From Tatlockia sp. (GTDB lineage: Bacteria > Pseudomonadota > Gammaproteobacteria > Legionellales > Legionellaceae): a stretch of DNA of 64,000 nucleotides. The notes under the pieces were generated by a model. It did not search any database. It saw nothing but the letters and a program-made list of their open reading frames with translations, and was not told the origin of the DNA. The stretch's first letter is position 1, and each line of letters begins with the position of its first letter. The position numbers and the translations under genes are program-made. Location: positions 1 through 64,000 of the forward strand of contig JACCWI010000026.1 in assembly GCA_013697725.1 (NCBI GenBank), read 5' to 3'. This document shows positions 28,325 through 39,740 of the stretch, one piece after another.

Positions 28325-28810
28325 ATGAATAACAGTACTAGACAACGAACTGTTGATCTGAGCGTAGGGGTATTTATGCTGCTAGGGTTATTTGCCTTAT
28401 TTATCCTGGTGGTAAAGGTAAGTGGGATTTCTAATGTAATTGCAGCTAGAGGTTATCGAGTCACTGCTGAATTCACTGATATTGGTGCGCTAAGAGTACG
28501 TGCTCCGGTTACTGTCGCTGGCGTAAGGATCGGTGAGGTAACAGGTATTGAATTACAACCCGGTGAATTAAATGCCAAAGTGACCATGTTGCTCCGTAAA
28601 GATAAACCAATACCCTATGAAGATTCATCTGCGCGTATTTTAACTGAAGGATTAATTGGCTCAAATTATATTAGTATCGTTCCTGGCTTTGATGATGAAG
28701 AAAGCAAAGAGCATGCTTATTTGCGTGAAGGAGATGTTATACCTAAAACGCAGGAAGCAGTTATTCTTGAAAATTTAATCGGTCAACTTTTGTTTAATAT
28801 CAAAAAATAG
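28325..28810 (+). CDS. mlaD: Phospholipid transport MCE-domain protein MlaD
   Basis: MlaD (161 aa) forms the periplasmic hexameric MCE ring on MlaE. It has one N-terminal transmembrane helix (FMLLGLFALFILVVKVSG) and one MCE domain: YRVTAEFTDIGALRVRAPVT, VAGVRIGEVTGIEL, RILTEGLIGSNYISIVPG. The C-terminal helix ILENLIGQLLFNI would line the lipid pore. The ATG follows the mlaE stop with no spacer. Confidence 0.96.
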   Translation: MNNSTRQRTVDLSVGVFMLLGLFALFILVVKVSGISNVIAARGYRVTAEFTDIGALRVRAPVTVAGVRIGEVTGIELQPGELNAKVTMLLRKDKPIPYEDSSARILTEGLIGSNYISIVPGFDDEESKEHAYLREGDVIPKTQEAVILENLIGQLLFNIKK

Positions 28811-28817
28811 GTGAATT

Positions 28818-29426
28818 ATGAAAGGATTAAAATTTGTTGTATTTATTGCCACTTGGACCCTATGTCAATTAGTATGGGCTCAATCTTCCCCTTTACCCAT
28901 GCTAGAAAGCTCCTCTAATCAAATACTGGCCAAGCTAAAACAAAATAAAATAAGTTTAAAAAACAATTCGCAGATTATTTATGAAGCGGTTGAACGTCAT
29001 TTACTGCCGAATGTCGATGTAGGTGGTATGTCTCGCTCAGTATTGGGTCGTAAAGCTTGGGGAGAAGCGTCTGCAGCGGAAAAAGAGCAGTTTTCCAAGG
29101 CCTTTACCCAATTAGTTATTCGTACCTATGCATCTCCCTTGGCTGAATACACTGATGAAACAGTTAAATTTATGCCAATTAGAGGCTCATTAGATAGTCG
29201 ATTTATCCGCGTTAACTCGGTCATTATTCGTTCCAAGGGTAAGAACATTCCCTTAACTTACAGCCTGGTTTCTAATGGCTCGGAATGGAAAATTTACGAC
29301 TTGAGTGTAGAGGGCGTTAGTTTGTTACAAAGCTTCCGTTCGCAATTTGCCGAAGCCTTGCAGAATTCAAGCATGCAAGACTTAATTAAACAAATGCGTC
29401 AACACCATGTTAAACGGACAAGCTAA
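28818..29426 (+). CDS. mlaC: Periplasmic phospholipid-binding protein MlaC
   Basis: MlaC (202 aa) shuttles phospholipid between outer-membrane MlaA and inner-membrane MlaFEDB. A signal peptide (KFVVFIATWTLCQLVWAQ) is followed by the Ttg2D/MlaC fold, with RHLLPNVDVGGMSRSVLGRK, FSKAFTQLVIRTYASPL and YSLVSNGSEWKIYDLSVEGV. It lies seven bp after mlaD. Confidence 0.95.
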   Translation: MKGLKFVVFIATWTLCQLVWAQSSPLPMLESSSNQILAKLKQNKISLKNNSQIIYEAVERHLLPNVDVGGMSRSVLGRKAWGEASAAEKEQFSKAFTQLVIRTYASPLAEYTDETVKFMPIRGSLDSRFIRVNSVIIRSKGKNIPLTYSLVSNGSEWKIYDLSVEGVSLLQSFRSQFAEALQNSSMQDLIKQMRQHHVKRTS

Positions 29427-29427
29427 G

Positions 29428-29712
29428 ATGGATGTGAAAGTATTTATACCCTCTCAAGCCATGACTTTCGAAACAGTGCAAGCTGATTGCCAGCGCTTGC
29501 ACCAATTCTGTCAGGATAATAAAGAGCCAATTTTAAATTTACAGTTAAGCGAAGTGCTTCAATGTGATAGCGCCGGGCTTGCTTTTTTGATTGAAGCAAA
29601 AAGGCTTTGTGCTCATCAGAATAAAACTTGCAACATCATTGGGCTACCACAGGTTGTTCAAGCTTTAGCTGAATTCTGCGGAGTAAATGAGATGCTGGAT
29701 TTGGCAGTTTAA
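29428..29712 (+). CDS. mlaB: STAS-domain protein MlaB
   Basis: This small cytoplasmic STAS protein binds MlaF and is needed for assembly and activity of the Mla transporter. The core is LQLSEVLQCDSAGLAFLIEA, where the conserved serine follows Asp as in STAS domains, and a C-terminal helix ends the fold. I use the ATG one base after the mlaC stop (MDVKVFIPSQ, 94 aa). An in-frame ATG at 29407 overlapping mlaC would add seven residues, and neither start has a strong ribosome site. Confidence 0.88.
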   Translation: MDVKVFIPSQAMTFETVQADCQRLHQFCQDNKEPILNLQLSEVLQCDSAGLAFLIEAKRLCAHQNKTCNIIGLPQVVQALAEFCGVNEMLDLAV

Positions 29713-29743
29713 ACCTATTTTTCATTAGTTAAGAGATTCATGA

Positions 29744-32004
<2,261 letters not shown>

Positions 32005-32079
32005 CTAGACATTATTTCCGAATACATTCCCCTAGTTGAAAATTTAAAATCAGCTAGCTTTTATTGAAAAGGTTGTTTT

Positions 32080-33111
32080 ATGTTCAATTATGATGATTTA
32101 TCTTTTGCTTTTAGCAAACCTCCCTCCACTGGCACTATTAAGGTTTTTCCTGAAGATTTTAAGGTCAATGAAATTCTCGGATTTGATCTAAGCGGAGAAG
32201 GCGAACACCTGTTTCTCAATGTAGAAAAAAAAGGACTTAATACTGAGGAATTAGTCAGAGCTTTGGCGCGAGCCTTGGATAAACCTGAAAAATCGATATC
32301 TTATGCAGGTTTAAAGGATAGGCATGCTTTAACTACCCAGTGGCTCTGTGTGCATTGCCTGGGTGAAAACCCTCCTAACATTGAAACGCTAGCCGGCGCA
32401 GGGTGGCGCGTAGTCAAGGCGGTACGTCATTTAAAGAAATTAAAAACAGGTGTGCTGGCAGCGAATGAATTTAAGTTGGTTTTGCGTGAGTTAACTCAAA
32501 AGACGGACATTGATAAACGTCTTTTAGACATTCAATCCCAAGGTGTGCCCAATTATTTTGGTACGCAACGTTTTGGTTTTAATGGACAAAACTTAATTAA
32601 AGCAGAAGCGATGCTTCTAGGCGGGAAAAAAGAAAAAAATCGCTTTTTACGCGGACTTTATTATTCTGCAGCCCGCTCATTTTTATTCAATCTTCTTCTA
32701 GCTGAGCGTGTCAAATTAGCGAATTGGAGCCATGCCTTAGATGGCGATGTGATGCAGCTTGCAGGTAATAATAGTGTATTTACAATAGCAACAGCGGATG
32801 AAGTTATTAATGAGAGATTAGCGAGCTTTGATATTTCTCCAGCCGCCGTTTTGTGGGGAAGAGGTGAGGAGCGAGCAAGTCTCGAAGCCTTAGCCTTGCA
32901 GGAGCGAATACTTCATCCTTTTAAAGAATGGTGTGCATCTCTTGAGCAGCATGGTTTAGAGCGTGCTTATCGTGCATTACGTTTGCATCCACAAGAGATG
33001 AATTGGCACTGGCAAGATGAACAGACTTTAGAATTATATTTCAAACTGGAGGCAGGTAGCTATGCGACTTCAGTTATTCGTGAACTAATAATTTTGGTAG
33101 AACATGAATAA
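32080..33111 (+). CDS. truD: tRNA pseudouridine-13 synthase TruD
   Basis: TruD (343 aa) makes pseudouridine 13 in tRNA-Glu. The active-site motif ISYAGLKDRHALTTQW contains the catalytic Asp. GTIKVFPEDFKVNEILGFDL is the conserved N-terminal segment, and VPNYFGTQRFGFNGQNL begins the TRUD domain insertion. SYATSVIRELI closes the fold. AAGG lies upstream of the ATG. It follows the Nif3-like gene by 75 bp. Confidence 0.97.
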   Translation: MFNYDDLSFAFSKPPSTGTIKVFPEDFKVNEILGFDLSGEGEHLFLNVEKKGLNTEELVRALARALDKPEKSISYAGLKDRHALTTQWLCVHCLGENPPNIETLAGAGWRVVKAVRHLKKLKTGVLAANEFKLVLRELTQKTDIDKRLLDIQSQGVPNYFGTQRFGFNGQNLIKAEAMLLGGKKEKNRFLRGLYYSAARSFLFNLLLAERVKLANWSHALDGDVMQLAGNNSVFTIATADEVINERLASFDISPAAVLWGRGEERASLEALALQERILHPFKEWCASLEQHGLERAYRALRLHPQEMNWHWQDEQTLELYFKLEAGSYATSVIRELIILVEHE

Positions 33112-33175
33112 GCTTAACCTAAATTGATATTATATTGATCAGCGTGATACTTTAATTGAGCTGATTGAGTGAAAC

Positions 33176-33204
33176 TTGCGATTAAAATCTAATGTAGATA
33201 CAAT
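33176..33204 (+). promoter_or_regulatory. Promoter of the F-box/RCC1 gene
   Basis: TTGCGA (33176-33181) and TACAAT (33199-33204) are spaced by exactly 17 bp. The start point would be near 33211. That leaves only 8 nt before the first possible ATG (33219), so translation more likely starts at 33231. Confidence 0.5.
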
Positions 33205-33230
33205 AACTATTTGTCTAAATGGTGCCTCTA

Positions 33231-34955
33231 ATGAAAGAGAAAATTGAAGGAAGGTTGGATAATATTCCAGCGGAGCTATGGTTTGCTGCTTTTAGCGCTC
33301 AGAAAAGCAAATTCTCTTTTTTAGTGGCTCTTTCATTGGTTAACAAAGCTTTATCAGCTCTATTAGCAAAGCCCATAAAACAACTGAGGCAGCGTTTTGA
33401 GATAGATCAACTAGCGCTAGGTTGTAATCACAGTTTTATCCGTAATACTAACGGCCGTATTTATGGCTATGGATCACATGAGTTCGGCCAGTTAGGCATT
33501 GGGAAGAAGAAAGTTATTCAATATGATGTAAACCACCCTATTCGTCTTGCCAATTTAAATAATATAGAACAAATATTTGTAGGACCTCACAATAGTTTTT
33601 TCCTCAATACACACGGGCAGGTCTTTACTTGTGGGCTAAATAATTTGGGGCAGCTTGGTATAGAAAGTAATGTAAATTCAGATGAACCTGTACTAATCCC
33701 AACTTTAGATGATATTAAACAAATAAGCGCCGCTTTAGATTATACTCTTTTTCTTAATACAAAAGGTCAGGTGTATGCTTGTGGAAATAATGAAATCGGT
33801 CAACTTGGTATAGGGCATGAAAAAATTTCTTTAATTCGTCCAGAACTCATACCCTCACTACATAATATCAAACAAATTGCCACAGGTTTGAATCATAGTC
33901 TTTTTCTTGATAGCGAGGGCCAGGTGTTCTCTTGCGGAAATAATCACTATGGACAACTCGGAGTAGGAAATGAGAAACTGAAATTTCAACCTGCCATGGT
34001 ATCTCAGCTTAAAAATATCAGGCAAATTGCTGCAAGTGATAATTTTAGCTGTTTTCTTGATAGCGAAGGGCAGGTCTTTTGTTGTGGAAAAAATGACATA
34101 ACTTATTCACCAATACTTACCAAAATTGAAAATTTAAACGATATTAAACAAATTACTTGCGGATCTAGCCATTGCCTTTTTCTTGATACTAAAGGTCAAG
34201 TCTTTGGCTTTGGTTATAATGTTTACGGACAACTTGGAACTAAGGATTACATATCTTTCAACGCCCCTATCCAAATATTCCCAGAAAAAAAGATTGAGTT
34301 AATAGCTGCTAGGTCAACCCAAAGCCAATTCCTTGATAGCGAAGGCAAACTTTTTATGTGTGGGTGGGATGGACGTTCTCAGCTTAAATCTGGCTTTGCT
34401 CTCAATAAACCTGTGGAGATTACAAGCTTTAGAGAATTACACGGCTCGATATCTAATAAACGAGAGTTTTTCGCTAACCCGAAGGTTGGATTATTAAAGC
34501 AGAAGTCGGCTCCTTTGAAGAATAAAAATTCATTACCTCCCTCGAATGTACAAACTCTTCATCAAATAGTAACCACACTGATAGAAAATATAGAAGTTAA
34601 AAAATTGGGACGAGAATCCTGGTTTAATGGCAATATTGTTAGCAAATTAGCAAACTTATCTACTATTGCTAACTGGATTTCCCAGCAGAATGACCTTGAT
34701 CCAGGCAGCCAACAAGTAATATTATCCTTGGTTAGAGATGTCTGTGCGATTAAACGAAATACCTGGGGTCTTTTTGGAACACATAGTTCGAGTGAACTAG
34801 CTACTTTGTTAGCTAAGCACAAATTACAGGCCTCCGACCAAATTTCCTTTAATTCTTCAGAACTTTCGCAATTGAATTCTAAGGAAACGGGTATAAAGTT
34901 GATGGAAAAATCGATAAATAGGATGCAAATGAATAGCGTCTCAGTTGCATTTTAA
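33231..34955 (+). CDS. F-box-like / RCC1-repeat protein; Dot/Icm effector candidate
   Basis: The ~574-aa eukaryote-like protein starts with an F-box-like segment (residues ~8-50): LDNIPAELWFAAFSAQ, then FLVALSLVNKALSALL, matching the Leu-Pro-x-Glu-Leu and Val-x-(K/R) pattern. Seven RCC1/beta-propeller repeats follow (residues ~60-400), each with H-S-x-F-L-x-(S/T)-x-G-Q-V-F-x-C-G-x-N and often YGQLGIG. A helical C-terminal part contains NTWGLFGTHSSSELATLLAKHKL. In L. pneumophila an F-box plus RCC1 effector (PpgA, lpg2224, as I recall) has this layout. The F-box would recruit host Skp1-Cullin ligase and the propeller would bind a target; both are inferred. Start choice follows the promoter position. 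There is no signal peptide. Confidence 0.85.
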   Translation: MKEKIEGRLDNIPAELWFAAFSAQKSKFSFLVALSLVNKALSALLAKPIKQLRQRFEIDQLALGCNHSFIRNTNGRIYGYGSHEFGQLGIGKKKVIQYDVNHPIRLANLNNIEQIFVGPHNSFFLNTHGQVFTCGLNNLGQLGIESNVNSDEPVLIPTLDDIKQISAALDYTLFLNTKGQVYACGNNEIGQLGIGHEKISLIRPELIPSLHNIKQIATGLNHSLFLDSEGQVFSCGNNHYGQLGVGNEKLKFQPAMVSQLKNIRQIAASDNFSCFLDSEGQVFCCGKNDITYSPILTKIENLNDIKQITCGSSHCLFLDTKGQVFGFGYNVYGQLGTKDYISFNAPIQIFPEKKIELIAARSTQSQFLDSEGKLFMCGWDGRSQLKSGFALNKPVEITSFRELHGSISNKREFFANPKVGLLKQKSAPLKNKNSLPPSNVQTLHQIVTTLIENIEVKKLGRESWFNGNIVSKLANLSTIANWISQQNDLDPGSQQVILSLVRDVCAIKRNTWGLFGTHSSSELATLLAKHKLQASDQISFNSSELSQLNSKETGIKLMEKSINRMQMNSVSVAF

Positions 34956-35023
34956 GCTCAGGTAAAATTCGTTAGAGTTATATTTTAGGTAAATTTAAAA
35001 AGTTAACTAGCAAATTTTTTAAG

Positions 35024-35935
35024 CTAAGTCTTTTTTTTCTGATTGCTATGTCTAAGCATTTTATTGTTATACATGGCAGTGTCCGCAAGGGTTATTAAAT
35101 GTTCGATTTTAATGGGAGCACCTGCTTTTTCAAAAGCAATACCAATGCTCACTGAGATTTGTAGAGAATTAGATAGGGAAAAATTGGTGGCTTGCACGGC
35201 TTTTGCAATTTTATCGTAGAAAAAACTAGAGTTATTTTCCTTAACGAGCACAGCAAAACAAAACTCATCACCGCCAAAACGTGCAGCAATATCATCCACT
35301 CGAAATTCTTGCTTCATTTCAGAGCCAAAAATTTTTAAAACATGATTACCAAAAATATGACCGTGTATATCATTAATTTGTTTAAAGTTATCAATATCCG
35401 CAACGCCAATGCCTAACAATAAATTTTGTTGATTGTCCCTTTGTATCAAAGAGTTTACCTTTTTGAAAAAACCGCGGTAATTGTAGAGATCAGTTAAATC
35501 ATCATGTTCTGATAGATAATCAATTTTTTGTTTTTGCTCTATTTCATGGGTCACATCTTTTTGAATGCCGATGTAATGAGTTACAATATTATTCGCATCT
35601 TTTATTGGTGACAAGCTTAGTTCATTCCAAAATAAAGTGCCGTCTTTTTTCACATTCTGAAGAATGACTCGACAATTTTTACGACCCATTAACGCTTTTC
35701 TAACCTCTACGATTCCTTTCTGAGACGATAAACCCGCCTGTAAAAAGCGACAATTGTGTCCCAAAATTTCTGATTGGCTATACTCTGTTATCTGTTCAAA
35801 TGCCTTATTGACATAAACCAAGGGTTGTTCTGGAAGCCGCATATCCACAATAGTTACCCCATCATTAGCCGCATTTAAGGCTTGAATAGCTAAAGTAGCA
35901 TTTAAATTTTGAGGTAAATTAACATCCTTGGTCAT
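35024..35935 (-). CDS. LOV-domain (blue-light) diguanylate cyclase
   Basis: The 303-aa protein joins an N-terminal LOV/PAS domain to a GGDEF domain. The LOV signature GHNCRFLQAG contains the flavin-adduct Cys62, and ILQNVKKDGTLFWNELSLSPI and YIGIQKDVTHE complete the flavin pocket. The cyclase domain has DDLTDLYNYRGF, DIDNFKQIND and an intact RFGGDEF (221-225). An RxxD inhibitory site (RVDD) lies five residues upstream. It probably makes cyclic-di-GMP in response to blue light and is product-inhibited. There are no membrane segments. It is transcribed alone on the minus strand. Confidence 0.93.
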   Translation of the reverse strand: MTKDVNLPQNLNATLAIQALNAANDGVTIVDMRLPEQPLVYVNKAFEQITEYSQSEILGHNCRFLQAGLSSQKGIVEVRKALMGRKNCRVILQNVKKDGTLFWNELSLSPIKDANNIVTHYIGIQKDVTHEIEQKQKIDYLSEHDDLTDLYNYRGFFKKVNSLIQRDNQQNLLLGIGVADIDNFKQINDIHGHIFGNHVLKIFGSEMKQEFRVDDIAARFGGDEFCFAVLVKENNSSFFYDKIAKAVQATNFSLSNSLQISVSIGIAFEKAGAPIKIEHLITLADTAMYNNKMLRHSNQKKKT

Positions 35936-36227
35936 AAAAATTCCTTTTATTTCGTTCAGTATTTCATGAGTTCATACTTCGTTTCTAAACTATGTACTTG
36001 CTAGATTAAGCCTGAGTATGAAGTTTAGAGCTCTACTTTAACTAGAAACCCAATCAACGTTTAAGTTTCAATATAATCTTTACTCACATAAATTGAAAGT
36101 AAAAGAAGGGTAATGGTTTGAGTAATTTAGTCTAGCTTGCTAAACAATTAGTTCATCGCGGCCAATCCCTTTGAACTGTATTCCCATGATGCTATAGTTG
36201 ATTTTTTGATCTAGCTAAATAATTTCT
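35936..36227. other. Divergent intergenic region
   Basis: These 292 bp separate the LOV-GGDEF gene (minus) from the UbiA-type gene (plus). It is AT-rich and contains no ORF. The promoter described at 36171-36198 is the only element I can support. Confidence 0.4.
36171..36198 (+). promoter_or_regulatory. Promoter of the UbiA-type gene
   Basis: TTGAAC (36171-36176) and TATAGT (36193-36198) have a 16-bp spacer. They lie about 30 nt upstream of the ATG at 36228. Confidence 0.45.
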
Positions 36228-37079
36228 ATGGTCTCAATCAAACGTTTTTTTTCATTACTTCGCCTCACCCAGTGGAAAAAAGCAGTCTTCGTGTTACTTG
36301 GCGTTTTTTATTCGCAATCGCTTGAAGCGTTGCCGTCGGCATTGTTAGCTGCTTTTGCTTTTTGCTTTATTTCAAGTGCGGTTTATATTTATAATGATAT
36401 ACAAGACAGGGATGATGATAGGCTTCATCCGCACAAATGTAGAAGACCTATTGCTGCTGATGAAATTTCACTAAATTCTGCTTTTATCATTTTAGCTTTA
36501 CTGCTTATCCTGGGCTTTAGTCTTGCCTGGTCTATTTCAACGAATCTGGCAGTACTTTTAAGCTGTTATTTGTTAATTAATTTTGCATACAATCACTGGT
36601 TAAAAAATTTACCAGTGGCGGATGTTCTTTGTATTGCCAGTGGTTTTATGTTGCGTGTTTTGGCAGGAACTATTGGGATTGGCTTACCTATTTCGTGGTG
36701 GCTATCTCTAATGGCTATATTGATAAGCCTATTCATTGCTTTATGTAAAAGAAAATTAGAAAAGCGACTTGATTTAAGCGTTTCAACTCGAGCAGTGCTT
36801 AAAAAATACAGTTTGCAAACCTTGGCTCTAATGATTAACAGTGTTGCAATTGCCTGTTTTATTACCTACTTCTTCTATGTGATTTTCTCGCGCCACCAAT
36901 CTTTTTATTTTTTACTAACGCTTCCCTTCAGTGCTTTTGGATTGTGGCGCTTTGCTTATTTATCGATGAATAACCGTATGAAAAATGATGATCCTGTATC
37001 TCTCTTTGCCAGCGATAATTTATCAAGTTTTAATTTACTGTGTTTTGCGAGTCTGACTTTGGTGGCCTTATTTAAATGA
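36228..37079 (+). CDS. UbiA-family prenyltransferase, decaprenyl-phosphate phosphoribosyltransferase type
   Basis: The 283-aa polytopic membrane protein has about eight to nine helices. The Asp-rich motif is YIYNDIQDRDDDRLHPHK followed by RRP, which matches the NDxxDxxxDxxHPxKxxRP pattern of the 5-phosphoribosyl-1-pyrophosphate:decaprenyl-phosphate transferase branch (Rv3806c-like), not of ubiquinone UbiA. The second motif is less clear. That reaction starts the route to decaprenyl-phospho-arabinose. Together with the sugar dehydratase and SDR downstream it suggests a glycan-precursor block, but the product sugar cannot be read from sequence. Confidence 0.8.
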   Translation: MVSIKRFFSLLRLTQWKKAVFVLLGVFYSQSLEALPSALLAAFAFCFISSAVYIYNDIQDRDDDRLHPHKCRRPIAADEISLNSAFIILALLLILGFSLAWSISTNLAVLLSCYLLINFAYNHWLKNLPVADVLCIASGFMLRVLAGTIGIGLPISWWLSLMAILISLFIALCKRKLEKRLDLSVSTRAVLKKYSLQTLALMINSVAIACFITYFFYVIFSRHQSFYFLLTLPFSAFGLWRFAYLSMNNRMKNDDPVSLFASDNLSSFNLLCFASLTLVALFK

Positions 37080-37188
37080 AATTTCAACATGCCCGGAAAT
37101 ACTCTAAGCAATTTGTAGTATCATTACCTTAGTTTAATAGGTTACTCGTCATTACTAGCAGGGCTGACTTTAAGGATTTCGTATAATT

Positions 37189-39054
37189 ATGTTGAAAATT
37201 AGCTCATTATTTCAGAAGCTGTATAAAAAATTACCCGTTATAGTTTTTGACCTAAGTGCTATTCCGGTCGCTTGGTACTGCGCTTATTGGCTTCGCTATA
37301 ATATGCAGCCCTTTGCCAGTAGTCAGAAACTTTCTTTCTCTCTTATGTCGCTGCTGATATTAATGTCTGTGCAACTCCTATCTTATTATTATTTCAAGGT
37401 CTATCGAGGTCTTTGGCGTTACTCATCTTTAAATGACGTTGGAAGAATTATCAAAGCAACTGTTACGGCCACTATAATTTCAATCCCACTCCTTTATTTA
37501 GCGACGATGCTACATTATATTCCTCGTTCTGTTTTTCCACTTTATACCCTTATTTTTATTACTATTCTTTGTTCAGCTAGACTTTTGCTGCGTATTTTAT
37601 GGGAACAACATAGTAAAGAGCCTCAGCTAAGCGCCGTAAAACGGGTATTAATTATTGGCGCAGGGCAGGCCGGAGAAAGTTTAGTCCGTGATTTGAAGCG
37701 TACCCAATCCTATCTACCAGTAGGATTAATTGATGACAATAAGAATAAACGCGGGATGGAAGTTCATGGCGTGCAAGTATTAGGGACTACCGATGATCTA
37801 CCTCAGCTTGCGTTGCAATATCGTATTGATCTTATCTTTATCGCAATACCCTCAATACGCTCAGCGTTAATGCGACGCATTGTTAACAACTGCGAAACCT
37901 GTAATATTGCTTTTCGAACCTTACCAAGCCTCTCTGCCTTGGCCGATGGTAGAGTTGAAGTGAATGCCTTGCGCGATGTGAATATTGAGGACTTGCTAGG
38001 ACGAGATCAAGTCATTCTGCATTGGGATAAAATTGCAGCAACGATTAAAGATAAGCGCGTGGCCGTTACGGGTGGTGGCGGATCAATTGGTTCAGAACTT
38101 TGTCGTCAAATTATGACGCTTAAGCCAAAAAAATTATTAATTATTGAGAATTGTGAGTTTAATTTATACAAAATTGAAGAGGAATTAAAAGCTCAATTTC
38201 CTCAGATAGTCCTTGAGTTAGGGTTAATTTCGGTTACTGACAAAGTAGCGGTTAATTATCATTTCCATCATTTCTCACCCCAAATTGTTTTCCATGCAGC
38301 TGCCTATAAGCATGTTCCAATGCTTGAAAATCAAGTACGAGGAGCCGTGCAAAATAATATTCTAGGCACTCAATGTGTGGCTGAAGCAAGTGTTGCCTTT
38401 GGCGCTGAAAAATTTATTTTAATTTCCAGTGATAAAGCGGTAAATCCGACGAACGTCATGGGAACTTCAAAACGGGTTGCCGAAATTTATTGCCAAAATT
38501 TAGACCGAATTGTCGAAACACAATTTATAACCGTCCGTTTTGGAAACGTGCTTAATTCAGCCGGGTCTGTTGTGCCTTTATTTCAAAAGCAACTACAAGC
38601 CGGTGGGCCTATAACTGTTACGCACCCAGATATTGAGCGCTATTTTATGACTATTCCTGAAGCTTGTCAGTTAATTTTACAAGCAACGGCTAACGGATTA
38701 GGCGGTGAGATTTTTGTGTTGGACATGGGTGAACCCGTAAAAATCAGCTATCTTGCCGAACAAATGATTCGTTTAGCAGGCAAAGAGCCTGGCAAGGATG
38801 TCTTAATTGAATACATTGGCTTAAGACCGGGTGAAAAACTTTTTGAAGAACTTTTTCATAATTCAGAGCAACTAGCGCCTACTGAGCATGAAAAATTGTT
38901 TAAAGCGAAGTTTCGTCAAATCGATTGGAGCGAATTAACTCAAGCCATGCGTTTACTAGACTCCGCCTGTATTTTGCACAATGATCAGGAACTCTATTTA
39001 CTATTAAAAAATTTAGTTCCCGAGTTTAGCCCAACTTTAGAGTTATTAAATTAA
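37189..39054 (+). CDS. Membrane-anchored nucleoside-diphosphate-sugar 4,6-dehydratase (WbpM/PglF/CapD type)
   Basis: The 621-aa protein has four N-terminal transmembrane helices (residues ~15-125). A first Rossmann-like CoA-binding domain follows (VLIIGAGQAGESLVRDL), then the extended-SDR dehydratase domain with AVTGGGGSIGSELCRQI. The active-site segment is ISSDKAVNPTNVMGTSKRVAE. The catalytic Tyr is replaced by Met (M-G-x-x-K), as in WbpM, PglF and FlaA1 UDP-GlcNAc dehydratases. The GLRPGEKLFEELF tail is typical. It probably makes UDP-4-keto-6-deoxy-sugar for O-antigen or another surface glycan. Confidence 0.92.
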   Translation: MLKISSLFQKLYKKLPVIVFDLSAIPVAWYCAYWLRYNMQPFASSQKLSFSLMSLLILMSVQLLSYYYFKVYRGLWRYSSLNDVGRIIKATVTATIISIPLLYLATMLHYIPRSVFPLYTLIFITILCSARLLLRILWEQHSKEPQLSAVKRVLIIGAGQAGESLVRDLKRTQSYLPVGLIDDNKNKRGMEVHGVQVLGTTDDLPQLALQYRIDLIFIAIPSIRSALMRRIVNNCETCNIAFRTLPSLSALADGRVEVNALRDVNIEDLLGRDQVILHWDKIAATIKDKRVAVTGGGGSIGSELCRQIMTLKPKKLLIIENCEFNLYKIEEELKAQFPQIVLELGLISVTDKVAVNYHFHHFSPQIVFHAAAYKHVPMLENQVRGAVQNNILGTQCVAEASVAFGAEKFILISSDKAVNPTNVMGTSKRVAEIYCQNLDRIVETQFITVRFGNVLNSAGSVVPLFQKQLQAGGPITVTHPDIERYFMTIPEACQLILQATANGLGGEIFVLDMGEPVKISYLAEQMIRLAGKEPGKDVLIEYIGLRPGEKLFEELFHNSEQLAPTEHEKLFKAKFRQIDWSELTQAMRLLDSACILHNDQELYLLLKNLVPEFSPTLELLN

Positions 39055-39072
39055 ATTTCAAAGGATCTTCGA

Positions 39073-39672
39073 ATGAAAATAATTGTAATTGGTTCCTCTG
39101 GTACGCTTGGTCGGGCTATTGTTAAAGAACTGGAATCTCGTCATGAGATTATCAAAGCGGGTTTTAATTCTGGTGATTTAAGAGTTGATATCCGCGATTC
39201 CAACTCTATTGAAGCTATGTTTATAAAGGTATCAGAGGTCGATGCCGTTATTTTAAGCACTGGCAAAGTGCATTTTGGTGATTTTCATCAAATGCAAGAA
39301 AAAGATTATTATTTAGGTATCCAAGATAAATTAATGGGACAGGTCAATGTGGTTTTAATCGGTAGAAATTATCTTAATGAAGGTGGCTCCTTTACTTTGA
39401 CCAGCGGAATTTTAAGTGAAGATCCGATTCGTTTTGGTAGTTCTGCTTCTATGGTTAATGGCGCATTAAATTCTTTTGTTGTTGCGGCTGCTATAGAAAT
39501 GCCAAAGAAGCAACGTATTAACTGTGTGAGTCCAACTGTAGTAACAGAATCTATGGATAATTATGGCTCCTATTTTAGAGGCTATAAATCCGTTAGTGTC
39601 AGCGAAGTCGCATTGGCTTATAGTAAAAGTGTTGAAGGTTTACAGACGGGAAAAGTATTTGAGGTTTTATAG
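39073..39672 (+). CDS. Atypical short-chain dehydrogenase/reductase
   Basis: The 199-aa Rossmann protein has the dinucleotide motif VIGSSGTLGRAIVKEL and AVILSTGKVHFGDF. The usual Tyr-x-x-x-Lys is missing. The matching place reads GSSASMVNGALNSFV, as in a small SDR subgroup without the standard catalytic pair. It may reduce a substrate by another mechanism or act in a non-catalytic role. It lies 18 bp after the sugar dehydratase, so it may work on the same glycan precursor, but this is inferred only from position. Confidence 0.8.
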   Translation: MKIIVIGSSGTLGRAIVKELESRHEIIKAGFNSGDLRVDIRDSNSIEAMFIKVSEVDAVILSTGKVHFGDFHQMQEKDYYLGIQDKLMGQVNVVLIGRNYLNEGGSFTLTSGILSEDPIRFGSSASMVNGALNSFVVAAAIEMPKKQRINCVSPTVVTESMDNYGSYFRGYKSVSVSEVALAYSKSVEGLQTGKVFEVL

Positions 39673-39740
39673 TTTAAGATATTTTTTAATGTAGGCCTGA
39701 TTCTTGAATAAGATCTCTAAACTTCCAGTTGGTCAGGTTT

